Positions 28,586-38,533 are shown, numbered from the stretch's first letter. The stretch is DNA of 64,000 bases from Enterococcus caccae ATCC BAA-1240 (GCF_000407145.1 NZ_KE136472.1:787658-851657), one strand, 5' to 3'. Notes: generated from the letters alone by a model not told the origin. Program-made: numbers and translations.

Positions 28586-29515
28586 TTAGTTTCTATTTTG
28601 TTTTCCAGCATTTCTACCTTTTTTAGAAGGACTATTTTGAGAGGCTGTTTTCGGTCCTTTATTTTCTTGAGTAGGGGTCACATCTTTACGTGGTGTGATT
28701 ACCTGTTTAGGCGGATTTTGTTTTAATTCCTCTGCCACTTGGGCTTTGATTCTTGGCTTTAAGAATTGGTTAGTGATTAATGTTTGGATGCTACTAAAAA
28801 TCCCTCCGACTACCCAATATAATGTTACACCAGCTGGAGAGCTGATTGACATGAATACAATCATTAATGGGGATACGATCAACATTGATTTCATCGTTTT
28901 CTTTTGTTCTTCAGGAATACCAATAGTAGAAAGGTAACCTTGAAGTAAGTAGGCAACACCTGCTAAAACGACAAAAATCATACTTGGTTGACCGAGGTTG
29001 ACACCAAAAAATGATGCATCGCTAATTCCTTTTGTATAACGAGCAGCGAAAAATAAGGCAGAGAAGATCGGCATTTGAATCAACAGCGGTAAACAGCCGA
29101 TCCCACCCATCATGCTCATGTTATTTTCTTTGTATACTTGTTGCATTTCAGCTTGAGCTTGCATTTGCTCTTCTCGAGTAGTTGCTTCTTTGACTTTTGC
29201 TTGAGCTGCATCGATTTGCGGTTTGATAGCTTGCATTTTTTCCGTTTGGATCATACTTTTTTTCGATTGATTCAAGCCTAATGGCAAGATGATCAGTCGA
29301 ACAATGATCGTGATGAAAATGATTGCCCAGCCATAATTCCAATCGAAATTATCAACAAGGTATGTAATGGCACTGCTCATTGGTTTCACTAAAAAGTTAT
29401 AGATGATTCCTTCGCCAGTTGGTTGACCATCAGAACCTGTTTTTACACATCCTGATAAAAATAACACTAAGGTGAATAGGCCGGAACCGAGGAGCCACTT
29501 ATTTAATTTTCTCAT
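28586..29515 (-). CDS. yidC: Membrane protein insertase YidC/OxaA (lipoprotein type)
   Basis: 309 residues. The N-terminus MRKLNKWLLGSGLFTLVLFLSGC has a lipobox (LSGC). Then come the conserved NYGWAIIFITIIVRLIILPLG, the YidC signature GGIGCLPLLIQMPIFSALFFA, and GVTLYWVVGGIFSSIQTL. The basic tail (SPSKKGRNAGKQNRN) fits ribosome contact. It inserts and folds membrane proteins. The ATG at 29515 follows AAAGGA. Firmicutes often have two paralogues; the lack of an rnpA neighbour suggests this is the YidC2 type. Confidence 0.93.
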   Translation of the reverse strand: MRKLNKWLLGSGLFTLVLFLSGCVKTGSDGQPTGEGIIYNFLVKPMSSAITYLVDNFDWNYGWAIIFITIIVRLIILPLGLNQSKKSMIQTEKMQAIKPQIDAAQAKVKEATTREEQMQAQAEMQQVYKENNMSMMGGIGCLPLLIQMPIFSALFFAARYTKGISDASFFGVNLGQPSMIFVVLAGVAYLLQGYLSTIGIPEEQKKTMKSMLIVSPLMIVFMSISSPAGVTLYWVVGGIFSSIQTLITNQFLKPRIKAQVAEELKQNPPKQVITPRKDVTPTQENKGPKTASQNSPSKKGRNAGKQNRN

Positions 29516-29591
29516 TTTATTCTGTCCTTTTCTAAAAAATTTGCACAAGATTAACTATACTTGAAAAAGCGTTTTTTTTCAATAAAAATCA

Positions 29592-29625
29592 AAAGAATCC
29601 GCCTCAAGACTGAGAAAGATTCTTT
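29592..29625 (-). terminator. Terminator of the acylphosphatase gene
   Basis: On the minus strand, AAAGAATC pairs with GATTCTTT (29618-29625 with 29592-29599), followed by TTGATTTTTATTG. It lies 10 bases past the acylphosphatase stop. Confidence 0.6.
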
Positions 29626-29634
29626 CTAATTCAA

Positions 29635-29910
29635 TCAATTTGTAACGTTGAAGCTGGTGTAGTCTTCCATAAATGGATCATCTTGGATGTCAACATATGT
29701 GACACGACCAGCGGGGCTTGGAGAAGCCTTCACTTTTTGAATAAATAAATCAATCGTATCATTGGGACCTAAAGCTTCAATAGCAACTGAACCATCGTCT
29801 TCATTTCGGACAGTTCCGCGTATGTTTAATTCATCCGCAACCATTTTAGTCATGTAACGAAAACCAACGCCTTGAACTCTACCTTGTACATTCATGCGTA
29901 CTTTTCTCAT
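29635..29910 (-). CDS. acyP: Acylphosphatase
   Basis: 91 residues. The active-site loop VQGRVQGVGFRYMTK and the later GTVRNEDDGSVAIEALG are diagnostic. It hydrolyses the carboxyl-phosphate bond of acylphosphates. The ATG at 29910 follows GAGGTG on the minus strand. It is divergent from the rRNA methyltransferase gene and upstream of yidC on the same strand, separated by a hairpin. Confidence 0.94.
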   Translation of the reverse strand: MRKVRMNVQGRVQGVGFRYMTKMVADELNIRGTVRNEDDGSVAIEALGPNDTIDLFIQKVKASPSPAGRVTYVDIQDDPFMEDYTSFNVTN

Positions 29911-30001
29911 TATTTCACACCTCGCTTTTAATTAAATCAATGATAGCGATTTTTTAACAATCTGGCAAGTGAAATAGTGACTGTTTGATTGGGGGGAATC
30001 G

Positions 30002-30010
30002 TGGTATAAT
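30002..30010 (+). promoter_or_regulatory. Extended -10 promoter of the RNA methyltransferase gene
   Basis: TGG-TATAAT (TATAAT at 30005-30010), 19 bases before the ATG at 30030, giving a very short leader. Confidence 0.6.
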
Positions 30011-30029
30011 AGCTAAGCGAGGTGTAAAT

Positions 30030-30797
30030 ATGAAAGAAATTTTATCGACAAAAAATACAACGATTAAAGAATTTAAAAAATTACATAAAAAGAAGTATAG
30101 AGAAGAGAAACAACAGTACATAATTGAAGGATTTCATTTAATTGAAGAAGCTGTTAGAGCAGGGGCTAAAATAGAGTGGATTCTTTTCAATCAGCGTGGG
30201 CAGTCAGAATGGTCTGTTTGGCTTGATCAACAGCCTGATGAATTGCTGATTTATGTCTCTGAGGAAGTACTTCTATCATTATCAGAATTGCCAACACCAC
30301 AAGGAATGGTAGCAATCGTTAACATGCCTGATGACGAAAAAAATATCGAGTTTTCAGGCGGTTGGTTGCTTCTAGATAATGTACAAGATCCAGGCAACGT
30401 CGGAACGATGATCCGTACAGCGGATGCTGCAGGTCTTGCTGGTGTGATACTGGGTGAAGGAACCTCTGATATTTATAGCACTAAAGTATTACGAGCGATG
30501 CAAGGAAGTAATTACCATTTACCTGTTATAAGAAAGCCATTAGCAGATATTATTGATAGCTTTAAAAGAGAGCAGATTCCCGTTTTTGGAACAGAACTGA
30601 ATGCTGAAGCTGTATCTTATCAGAAAATTGGTCATAATAGAGATTATGCTTTGATAATGGGAAATGAAGGTCAAGGTGTTGCGGCAGAATTTTTAGAAAA
30701 GACAGATCAGAATATATATATTCCTATTAAAGGAACTGCTGAATCTTTGAATGTTGCAATTGCGGCAGGTATTTTAATGTACCATTTGGAACAATAA
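30030..30797 (+). CDS. TrmH/SpoU-family RNA methyltransferase (YsgA-like)
   Basis: 255 residues. The N-terminal ~90 residues are an RNA 2'-O-ribose methyltransferase substrate-binding domain (KKYREEKQQYIIEGFHLIEEA). The C-terminal SPOUT knot shows LDNVQDPGNVGTMIRTADAAG (motif 1), IMGNEGQG (motif 2) and IPIKGTAESLNVAIAAGI (motif 3). It methylates a ribose in tRNA or rRNA, target unknown. The ATG at 30030 follows GCGAGGTG. It is monocistronic, divergent from acyP. Confidence 0.92.
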   Translation: MKEILSTKNTTIKEFKKLHKKKYREEKQQYIIEGFHLIEEAVRAGAKIEWILFNQRGQSEWSVWLDQQPDELLIYVSEEVLLSLSELPTPQGMVAIVNMPDDEKNIEFSGGWLLLDNVQDPGNVGTMIRTADAAGLAGVILGEGTSDIYSTKVLRAMQGSNYHLPVIRKPLADIIDSFKREQIPVFGTELNAEAVSYQKIGHNRDYALIMGNEGQGVAAEFLEKTDQNIYIPIKGTAESLNVAIAAGILMYHLEQ

Positions 30798-30977
30798 GTG
30801 CATATCAGGTGTTACTATTATTATTTAAGTTCATTAGCAATAACCAAAAATCAACGACAAAAATTCCAAGGATTGTATGATCATAATACTAGAAATGTTC
30901 AATTGCTAAGGAATCAGGTTGTTTCTCAACAGGCTGAATAAGCAAATTAAAGATAACAAAAAAAGTAATTAATTATG

Positions 30978-31006
30978 TTGAAATTTTTTTAATAATATTG
31001 TATACT
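30978..31006 (+). promoter_or_regulatory. Promoter of rpsB
   Basis: TTGAAA (30978-30983), 17-base spacer, TATACT (31001-31006). Near consensus. The gap 30798-30977 before it holds a distant dyad TTAGCAAT (30834-30841) / ATTGCTAA (30902-30909) and no gene. Confidence 0.78.
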
Positions 31007-31012
31007 AGACAA

Positions 31013-31136
31013 CGGTGTGAAAACACTAAATCCACATCCAGATTTGATTTGTAAGGCGGTGCTACTTTTAGTAGTTCCTTATAAATAGGAGAACTGGAGA
31101 GGGAACAAATAAAAACCAAATTGGAGGAAACAAAAA
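31013..31136 (+). promoter_or_regulatory. Structured 5' leader of rpsB
   Basis: About 124 bases between the inferred transcription start and the rpsB ATG. Two small hairpins are visible, AAATC ... GATTT near 31030-31050 and CTACT-TTT-AGTAG near 31063-31075. Ribosomal protein S2 leaders are autoregulated in several bacteria, so a protein-binding leader is plausible but unproven. The ribosome site is TTGGAGG just before the start. Confidence 0.35.
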
Positions 31137-31925
31137 ATGGCAGTAATTTCTATGAAACAATTACTAGAAGCCGGCGTACACTTTGGACACCAAACTCGTC
31201 GCTGGAACCCAAAAATGAAGAAGTACATCTTCACAGAAAGAAACGGAATCTACATCATTGACTTACAAAAAACAGTTAAATTAGTAGATGCTGCTTACGA
31301 TTACATGAAAAATGTTGCTGAAGACGGCGGCGTTGCATTATTCGTAGGAACTAAAAAACAAGCACAAGAAGCGATCAAAGACGAAGCAATTCGTTCAGGA
31401 CAATACTTTGTAAACCACCGTTGGTTAGGTGGAACTTTAACTAACTGGGATACTATCCAAAAACGTATCAAACGTTTGAAAGATATCAATAAAATGGAAG
31501 AAGATGGAACATTCGAAGTTCTTCCTAAAAAAGAAGTTGTTGGTTTAAACAAACAACGTGAACGTCTTGAAAAATTCTTAGGTGGTATCGCTGATATGCC
31601 TAGAATTCCAGATGTAATGTATATCGTTGACCCTCGTAAAGAGCGTATTGCTGTTCAAGAAGCGCAAAAATTGAACATTCCAATCGTTGCGATGGTTGAT
31701 ACTAACTGTGATCCAGATGAAATCGACGTAGTAATTCCATCAAATGACGATGCAATTCGTGCGGTTAAATTGATTACTGCTAAAATGGCGGATGCTTTCA
31801 TCGAAGGAAACCAAGGTGAAGATCAAGCTGTAGAAGAAATCTTTGTTGAAGAAGCACCAGAAGCTGCAACTTCAATCGAAGAAATCGTTGATGTTGTTGA
31901 AGGCAGCAACGATTCAGCAGAATAA
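31137..31925 (+). CDS. rpsB: 30S ribosomal protein S2
   Basis: 262 residues. It starts with the classic [27 protein letters not shown] and has [10 protein letters not shown] and [17 protein letters not shown]. It binds the 30S head-body junction. The acidic tail ([17 protein letters not shown]) is typical of lactic acid bacteria. It is followed by a terminator and a repeat-filled 351-base gap before tsf. Confidence 0.98.
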   Translation: MAVISMKQLLEAGVHFGHQTRRWNPKMKKYIFTERNGIYIIDLQKTVKLVDAAYDYMKNVAEDGGVALFVGTKKQAQEAIKDEAIRSGQYFVNHRWLGGTLTNWDTIQKRIKRLKDINKMEEDGTFEVLPKKEVVGLNKQRERLEKFLGGIADMPRIPDVMYIVDPRKERIAVQEAQKLNIPIVAMVDTNCDPDEIDVVIPSNDDAIRAVKLITAKMADAFIEGNQGEDQAVEEIFVEEAPEAATSIEEIVDVVEGSNDSAE

Positions 31926-31931
31926 TTTAAA

Positions 31932-31997
31932 AAAACGGAGCTGTCTCGAAGGCTAGGCGAAAAAAAGCCTGATTCTCCTTTGAGATAGCTTTTTTTA
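31932..31997 (+). terminator. Terminator between rpsB and tsf
   Basis: AGCTGTCTC (31939-31947) and AAGG pair with CCTT-TGAGATAGCT (31977-31990), with a nested AGGC/GCCT hairpin, then a run of seven T. It probably attenuates transcription from rpsB into tsf. Confidence 0.8.
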
Positions 31998-32014
31998 AAC
32001 GAATTTTAGGATTA

Positions 32015-32135
32015 ATTATCCAGCTTCGCAGGCTAGTTCTTCGGAAAAAAGATAAAATATAAATGAGGCAAAAAGTACCTCAGTTACATTTTCCTATTTT
32101 TCTGTCAGAGCTAACGAGCCTGCTACGCTTTTAAA
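32015..32135 (+). repeat. Intergenic repeat unit 1 before tsf
   Basis: About 121 bases from ATTATCCAGCTTCGCAGGCTAG to GCTACGCTTTTAAA. Adjacent to unit 2 with no gap. Shared parts are the left end (ATTATC-AGCTT ... CTAG), GGAAAAAAGATAAAAT, and the right end TTTCCTATTTTTC ... ACGAGC ... GCTTTTAAA. A diverged third copy lies before polC. Confidence 0.82.
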
Positions 32136-32258
32136 ATTATCTAGCTTCATGAGCTAGACTCTCAGAAAAAAGATGAAATCTGTCTGCGACCAAAAAGCAT
32201 CGCGTTCATATTTCCCTATTTTTCAGTCGAGTTTAATCGAGCTCATTCAGCTTTTAAA
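32136..32258 (+). repeat. Intergenic repeat unit 2 before tsf
   Basis: About 123 bases. Its left end holds the hairpin CTAGCTTCATGAGCTAG and its right end reads TTTCCCTATTTTTCAGTC ... GAGCTC ... CAGCTTTTAAA, directly followed by the tsf ribosome site (AGGAGG). It is a tandem relative of unit 1, diverged in the middle. Confidence 0.82.
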
Positions 32259-32276
32259 ACTTAGGAGGAACAAAAA

Positions 32277-33158
32277 ATGGCAGATATTTCAGCAAAATTA
32301 GTTAAAGAATTACGCGACATGACAGGTGTCGGTATGATGGATGCAAAAAGAGCATTAGTAGAAGTAGAAGGTAACATGGAAGCAGCTGTTGATTACCTAC
32401 GTGAAAAAGGTATGGCAAAAGCTGCTAAGAAAAATGACCGTGTTGCAGCTGAAGGATTAGCAAACGTTGCTTCAAATGGAAACTTTGCAGCAATCGTTGA
32501 AGTAAACTCTGAAACTGACTTCGTTTCTAAAAATGAAATGTTCCAAGATTTAGTTAAAAAAATCGCAACTGAAATTGCTACTAACAAACCTGCAAACATG
32601 GAAGAAGCCTTAGCGCTTAAGACAGATAAAGGAACGTTAGAAACTGAATTGATCGAAGCTACTACTGTTATCGGTGAAAAAATCAGCTTCCGTCGTTTTG
32701 AATTAGTTGAAAAAGATGACAATGCTGCATTTGGTGCTTATTTACACATGGGTGGACGTATTGCAGTGTTAACTGTATTAGAAGGAACAACGGACGAAGA
32801 AGTTGCGAAAGATGTTGCGATGCACGTAGCAGCTATCAACCCTCGTTATGTAAATGAATCTCAAATTCCTCAAGAAGAATTAGATCACGAAAAAGCAATT
32901 CTATCTGAGCAAGCATTAAATGAAGGTAAACCAGCGAATATCGTTGAAAAAATGGTTATCGGTCGTTTGAACAAATTTAAAGCAGAGATTTCACTAACAG
33001 ATCAACCATTTGTTAAAGATCCTGATATGACAGTTGAAAAATATGTAGCTTCTAAAGGTGCTACTGTTAAATCATTTACTCGTTTTGAAGTTGGCGAAGG
33101 AATTGAAAAACGTGAAGATAACTTTGCAGACGAAGTAATGAGCCAAATCAAAAAATAA
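32277..33158 (+). CDS. tsf: Elongation factor Ts
   Basis: 293 residues. The N-terminal UBA-like domain has [18 protein letters not shown], followed by the EF-Tu-contacting [12 protein letters not shown]. The C-terminal core ends [10 protein letters not shown]. It exchanges GDP for GTP on EF-Tu. The ATG follows TTAGGAGGAAC. It sits between the tandem repeats and a terminator, so it may have its own transcript. Confidence 0.98.
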   Translation: MADISAKLVKELRDMTGVGMMDAKRALVEVEGNMEAAVDYLREKGMAKAAKKNDRVAAEGLANVASNGNFAAIVEVNSETDFVSKNEMFQDLVKKIATEIATNKPANMEEALALKTDKGTLETELIEATTVIGEKISFRRFELVEKDDNAAFGAYLHMGGRIAVLTVLEGTTDEEVAKDVAMHVAAINPRYVNESQIPQEELDHEKAILSEQALNEGKPANIVEKMVIGRLNKFKAEISLTDQPFVKDPDMTVEKYVASKGATVKSFTRFEVGEGIEKREDNFADEVMSQIKK

Positions 33159-33180
33159 ATCTGTTACGTATGTAACAGTT

Positions 33181-33211
33181 GGGAACGCATTGAGATGCGC
33201 TCCCTTTTTTT
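33181..33211 (+). terminator. Terminator after tsf
   Basis: GGGAACGCA (33181-33189) pairs with TGCGCTCCC (33196-33204) with one mismatch, then seven T. A small TGTTAC/GTAACA hairpin sits just before it. Confidence 0.8.
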
Positions 33212-33258
33212 AGGCAAATCAAAAGAAATAAACTGGCAGAATGGCTAGAGTATGTTAA

Positions 33259-34017
<759 letters not shown>

Positions 34018-34020
34018 AAA

Positions 34021-34578
34021 ATGAGTGGAACTGTATTAGCGACAGCAAAAGAAAAAATGAGTAAAGCAGAACAAAGTTTACAGCGTGAACTTGGACAAAT
34101 CCGTGCAGGACGTGCCAACGCAAGTCTTTTAGATCGAATTCAAGTGGATTACTATGGTGCATTGACTCCAGTTAATCAACTTGCTGGAATCAATATTCCA
34201 GAAGCGCGTGTTTTAATGATTACACCATTTGACAAAAATTCACTTGAAGATATCGAAAAAGCAATTCAAGCTAGCGATATCGGAATTAGTCCAACTAATG
34301 ATGGTACAGTGATTCGTTTAGTGATTCCGCAACTGACTGAAGAACGTCGTAAAGAATTAGCGAAAGACGTAAAAAAAGCTGCTGAAAATGCTAAAATTGC
34401 TGTACGAAACATTCGTCGTGATGCAATCGATGAATTAAAAAAACAACAAAAAAGTAACGATATTACTGAAGATGAATTGCGCACTTTGGAAAAAGAAGCT
34501 CAAAAATTGACAGATGATAGTGTTAAAAATATTGACGCCATTACTTCTGAAAAAGAAAAAGAGCTTCTAGAAGTTTAA
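34021..34578 (+). CDS. frr: Ribosome recycling factor
   Basis: 185 residues. It contains [26 protein letters not shown], the RRF signature, and the C-terminal helix bundle [18 protein letters not shown]. With EF-G it splits the post-termination ribosome. It is coupled to pyrH (3-base gap) and followed by a strong terminator that separates it from the ABC-PASTA unit. Confidence 0.98.
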   Translation: MSGTVLATAKEKMSKAEQSLQRELGQIRAGRANASLLDRIQVDYYGALTPVNQLAGINIPEARVLMITPFDKNSLEDIEKAIQASDIGISPTNDGTVIRLVIPQLTEERRKELAKDVKKAAENAKIAVRNIRRDAIDELKKQQKSNDITEDELRTLEKEAQKLTDDSVKNIDAITSEKEKELLEV

Positions 34579-34590
34579 TAAGATTTATAT

Positions 34591-34638
34591 AAAAACAACA
34601 AGAATTACACTTTATATAGTGTAATTCTCGTTGTTTTT
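34591..34638 (+). terminator. Terminator after frr
   Basis: AAAAACAACAAGAATTACACT region (34591-34611) pairs with 34618-34638, a ~20-bp stem with one mismatch, ending in TTTTTTAA. Confidence 0.9.
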
Positions 34639-34807
34639 TAATTTGTTGAAAATAGTTGTTATTTTAATAGTATAAAATATATAATCATAAAATTATAATC
34701 TATTGAAATTGTAATAATGAGTAGCGTTACTAAAAAACATCTTGTTAAAGATGAAGTGTTATGGAATAATGATAGTGTCTATATTTTTCTTAAAGGGGGA
34801 TGAGAAA

Positions 34808-36274
34808 GTGGGATTTGTTAAACGAGCATTATGCAGTGTTACAAGAAAAAAAGGGAAGTCATTGATTTTATTTTTAGTGATATTTGTATTGGGAAATGTT
34901 ATTGCAGGATCGATTGCAATTCAGCAATCTACACAAAATGTTGAGAAAAATGTCAAAAAACAGTTAGGTGGTACGGCTACCATTCAACTTGATTACGAGA
35001 ACAATCAAGAGGAGTTTGCAAAGGAAGATTTTAAAATCGATCAACTTAAAGTGGACTTGATGAAAAAAATAGGGAAATCTCCTTATGTAAAATACTATGA
35101 TTATAATGCTGTATCTGGAACCCAGACAAAAGAGTTAAAAAGTGCATCAATAGAATCAGAGCAATCTGGCGTAATGATGGAAGGATTTACTTTGAAAGGT
35201 TCCAATTATCATAAGATCTTAGATGTTGAAGAAAAAAATATAAAATTAGTAGATGGCAAAGTGTTTACTCAAGAAGATATTGACAACGGAAAAAATGTTG
35301 GCTTGATTTCTTCGAAAATTGCAGAAGAAAATGGACTTTCCGTTGGAGATCAAATGGTGATGGATTCTCGAGGTTACGATTATGCCGAAAATGGCGAAGA
35401 AAAAGAATTATTTAAGATAGATATTCCAATCCAAATTATTGGGATTTTTGAGCCTACGACAGTAGAAATGAAGGATAAAGAAAATAAAAAAAATGAAGAA
35501 CAAAATATGAATAAGCAATATATGTCATTACAACAACTGAATACTGTTTATTTACCAAACAAAGCAGTAGTAGAAATCAATAAAGACTACACAGAAAAAC
35601 TAAAAAAAGTTGCACCAGATAGTGCGTTTATTCCAGAAGACGATCAAGAAGAATATTACACACCAGTCTATGTTTTAAAAAGTCCAGATGATGTAGAAGC
35701 TTTTAAAGAGGAGACACAACCTCTGTTGCCTAAACTATATGCGGTGAAAGCTTCAACAGATCAATATGAACAAATTGGTGGAAGCATGAAGAAAATGTCT
35801 CAAATTTCAGGCTATGTGGTTGTGATTGCGGTGCTCGCAACATTATTGATTATTTCTCTTGTTGTTTTATTATTTATGCGCGATCGTAAATACGAATTAG
35901 GAATTTATCTATCATTAGGTGATAAGCGTAGTCATGTTATGGGACAAATTATCATTGAAATGTTGGTAATTAGTGGCATTGCATTGATTCTTTCACTGAT
36001 TACAGGTAATTTCTTAGGCAAAATGGTTTCAGAATCTTTATTGAATAGTGATCTATTAAGCAACTCAAGTGATCAAATGAATATGTTCATGGGATTTGAT
36101 GGATTAAGTTCAAACGAGCTGACAGCAGATGATATCATGAACGCATATGAAGTGAAATTTTCATTAGGTTATATTGTCACTTATTTAGTTGTAGGATTAG
36201 GGACAGTACTCTTAGCGGCAATTTTACCATTGCTTTATATTGTTCGATTGAATCCGAAAAAAATCATGATGTAG
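34808..36274 (+). CDS. FtsX-like ABC transporter permease (Vex/MacB type)
   Basis: 488 residues. One TM near residues 20-42, a ~300-residue extracellular domain with several Lys/Glu-rich stretches, then three TM helices at the C-terminus (VVVIAVLATLLIISLVVLLF and two more), ending LYIVRLNPKKIMM. This 1+3 layout is the FtsX/MacB permease type, which moves no small solute directly but transmits ATPase motion outward. The start is GTG at 34808 after AAAGGGGGATGAG. It is the first gene of an operon with an ATPase and a PASTA protein. Confidence 0.86.
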   Translation: MGFVKRALCSVTRKKGKSLILFLVIFVLGNVIAGSIAIQQSTQNVEKNVKKQLGGTATIQLDYENNQEEFAKEDFKIDQLKVDLMKKIGKSPYVKYYDYNAVSGTQTKELKSASIESEQSGVMMEGFTLKGSNYHKILDVEEKNIKLVDGKVFTQEDIDNGKNVGLISSKIAEENGLSVGDQMVMDSRGYDYAENGEEKELFKIDIPIQIIGIFEPTTVEMKDKENKKNEEQNMNKQYMSLQQLNTVYLPNKAVVEINKDYTEKLKKVAPDSAFIPEDDQEEYYTPVYVLKSPDDVEAFKEETQPLLPKLYAVKASTDQYEQIGGSMKKMSQISGYVVVIAVLATLLIISLVVLLFMRDRKYELGIYLSLGDKRSHVMGQIIIEMLVISGIALILSLITGNFLGKMVSESLLNSDLLSNSSDQMNMFMGFDGLSSNELTADDIMNAYEVKFSLGYIVTYLVVGLGTVLLAAILPLLYIVRLNPKKIMM

Positions 36275-36286
36275 GAGGTAAGGGAA

Positions 36287-36961
36287 ATGGCGGTTTTAGA
36301 AACAAAGAATCTCAGTTATTTTTATCAAGATGGCGATCAACGTCGTTTTATTTTAAAAAATACTAATGTTTCTTTTGAACGAGGAAAATTTTATACGATC
36401 TTGGGACAATCTGGTTCTGGCAAAACAACTTTTCTTTCATTAATAAGCGCTTTAGATACACCCAAAGAGGGGCAAGTGTTATTAAACGGAAAAGATATCA
36501 AAACAATTGGCTATGAAAAGTACCGTCGTGACGACATAAGTATTATTTTTCAAAGCTATAATCTGGTACCTTACCTGACAGCATTAGAAAATGTATTAGT
36601 TGCGATGTCGATTACAGATAACGATTTACCACCTAATCAAAAAGAAGTAGCGTACAACCTATTAGATTATATTGGTATCACGAGCGAAAAAGCAGACCGT
36701 CTTGTCAATCAGCTGTCTGGTGGCGAACAACAACGTGTGGCGATTGCTCGGGCTTTAGCGACTAATGTTGACATCATTTTGGCAGATGAACCTACGGGGA
36801 ATCTAGATGAAGGGATGGAACAAGAGATTGTTGACATCTTTCAAAACCTGGCTAAGATTCATAATAAGTGTGTTATCGTTGTAACGCATTCTAATGATAT
36901 CGCTGATCAGTCTGATGAAACCTATTACCTGAAAAAAGGTGTGTTAAAAAAATATGAGTGA
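36287..36961 (+). CDS. ABC transporter ATP-binding protein (LolD/FtsE-like)
   Basis: 224 residues. Walker [13 protein letters not shown] (~residues 42-53), Q-loop region [18 protein letters not shown], signature [15 protein letters not shown], Walker [13 protein letters not shown], and an H-loop VTHS. It pairs with the FtsX-like permease just upstream (12-base gap). Its last codons overlap the next gene by 8 bases, so the PASTA protein is translationally coupled to the ATPase. Confidence 0.93.
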   Translation: MAVLETKNLSYFYQDGDQRRFILKNTNVSFERGKFYTILGQSGSGKTTFLSLISALDTPKEGQVLLNGKDIKTIGYEKYRRDDISIIFQSYNLVPYLTALENVLVAMSITDNDLPPNQKEVAYNLLDYIGITSEKADRLVNQLSGGEQQRVAIARALATNVDIILADEPTGNLDEGMEQEIVDIFQNLAKIHNKCVIVVTHSNDIADQSDETYYLKKGVLKKYE

Positions 36962-38516
36962 TTTTTTGTCAAATTTCAGTGGGGAAAATTATGAAAAAAC
37001 TCGTCAAGCAAAACAGGAGCAAAAACAGGCAGCTAAAAAAATAAAATCAGTAAAAAAATCAATAAATCCAGAACAAGTTTCAAAATCCAGTGAAAGCCAG
37101 TCGAATCAGTTTTTCGGGCCAAAAAATAGCCCGGACAACCTGACAAAATCGGATGAAAAAAAACAGAAAATAGCTTTGAAAGAAACCGCAGATCCACAAG
37201 ACCTGATTTATACAAAAAAACGAACAAAAAAGAAAAAATATGAACTGAAAAAGAACCCCCCTCACGAAAGTGAACCAGTTAGTGTAATGACGAATCAATC
37301 GAAGAATTTAGAAGAGGTAATTGAAACAGATCCCACCTACAAAAGGCGAAAGATTCGAAAATTTATTTTTATTGGTTTAGGTAGCGTGCTTGCAGTTGTG
37401 TTGTTGTATTTTGGCTATTATCAAATGACACATGTGAAAGTGCCAAATTTTGAAGACAAAGAATTATCCGAAGTGCGCGCGTGGACTACTGAAAATGGTG
37501 TGAAACTGCAAGTAGAACAAAAATATAATTTTGCTAAAGAAGCAAATGTGATTATCCATCAATCGGTGAAAAATAAAAAAATCAAAAAAGGGCAAGAATT
37601 AGTTGTTGAGGCAAGTTTAGGAGCAGATCCAGAAGAACTTGTATCAATTCCAGATTTTAAAGAGATGAAATTAAATGATGCTAAAACATGGATCAGTGAA
37701 CAGAAAGCAGAAAACCTTGCAATCATCGAAGAATACAACGATAAGGTGCCAGCAGGGAATTATCTAAAATTTGAAATCACAAATAAAGATATCAAAACCG
37801 AAAATTATAAACGAAAAGACAAAGCAAAAGTTTATTTCTCTAAAGGCAAAGAAGTCTTCGAAAAAAATATTTCTATGCCTGATTTTGCAGGAAAAGCGAA
37901 AGAAGAAGTGGTTGACTGGGCGAAGAAAAATGAGATCACGCTCAAAATTGATGAAGCTGATTCAGAAAAGGTTGAAAGTGGTAAAGTCATTTCGCAAAGC
38001 GTTGGGAAAGAGACGAAAGTTGCGAAGAAGGAATCGATGACTGTCACTGTTTCAACGGGAAAAGCGTTAGTTGTTCCAGATTTTTCACAATTTACAGCAG
38101 AAGAAGCAGAATCAAAGGCAAATGGATTACAGGTACAAGTGAAACAGTTGTTTAATGATCAAGTTCCCTATGGTCAGTTTATTAGTCAATCCGTAGAAAT
38201 TGGAAAAAAATATACAGAAAAAGATGAAAAACCAGTGATACAAGTAGTTTATTCATTTGGAAAACCGTATATTAAAGATTTACGTGATAATACTTTAGAA
38301 GGAGACCTGCAAAAAATCTTTTATGATGAATATCAATCTAAAGGTGCAAATATCACGTATCAGGTTTATTATGTTGATTCTACAGTAACAAAAGGAACCG
38401 TTGTTAAAATGAGTCAATACAATGAATTTATCCCAATCAATTCTGTGGTTCAAATCGGAATCAGCAAAGGAAACTTAAAACCAGAAGAAAGTAAACCTTC
38501 CGATAAAGCAGAGTGA
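36954..38516 (+). CDS. Single-pass membrane protein with about five PASTA-like repeats and no kinase domain
   Basis: 520 residues. Residues 1-136 are cytoplasmic, Lys/Gln-rich and low complexity; TM ~137-157. The outside part has PASTA-type repeats starting VKVPNFEDKEL, VSIPDFKEMKL, ISMPDFAGKAK, LVVPDFSQFTA, and a last divergent PYIKDLRDNTL unit, each with an ISQSV or similar turn and a final VSxGK-like strand. PASTA domains usually bind peptidoglycan or beta-lactams on Ser/Thr kinases or PBPs. Here there is no kinase or transpeptidase. Genetic coupling to an FtsX-type ABC pair suggests wall-sensing control of that ABC complex. Confidence 0.85.
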   Translation: MSDFLSNFSGENYEKTRQAKQEQKQAAKKIKSVKKSINPEQVSKSSESQSNQFFGPKNSPDNLTKSDEKKQKIALKETADPQDLIYTKKRTKKKKYELKKNPPHESEPVSVMTNQSKNLEEVIETDPTYKRRKIRKFIFIGLGSVLAVVLLYFGYYQMTHVKVPNFEDKELSEVRAWTTENGVKLQVEQKYNFAKEANVIIHQSVKNKKIKKGQELVVEASLGADPEELVSIPDFKEMKLNDAKTWISEQKAENLAIIEEYNDKVPAGNYLKFEITNKDIKTENYKRKDKAKVYFSKGKEVFEKNISMPDFAGKAKEEVVDWAKKNEITLKIDEADSEKVESGKVISQSVGKETKVAKKESMTVTVSTGKALVVPDFSQFTAEEAESKANGLQVQVKQLFNDQVPYGQFISQSVEIGKKYTEKDEKPVIQVVYSFGKPYIKDLRDNTLEGDLQKIFYDEYQSKGANITYQVYYVDSTVTKGTVVKMSQYNEFIPINSVVQIGISKGNLKPEESKPSDKAE

Positions 38517-38533
38517 CCGTTTAGTTGGATTTA

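Noticed and set aside
32393-32722. A 109-codon open frame on the minus strand inside tsf
   Set aside because: It mirrors the codon pattern of the obvious tsf gene and has no start signals; the same holds for the other antisense frames within core genes such as 41578-41805 and 45460-45759.
34808-36961. Vancomycin-tolerance Vex system
   Set aside because: The permease and ATPase are of the same general type as Vex123, but there is one permease instead of two and no VncRS two-component genes.
37771-38040. An 89-codon Lys-rich frame inside the PASTA gene
   Set aside because: It is a shifted reading of the A-rich PASTA coding sequence with no ribosome site.
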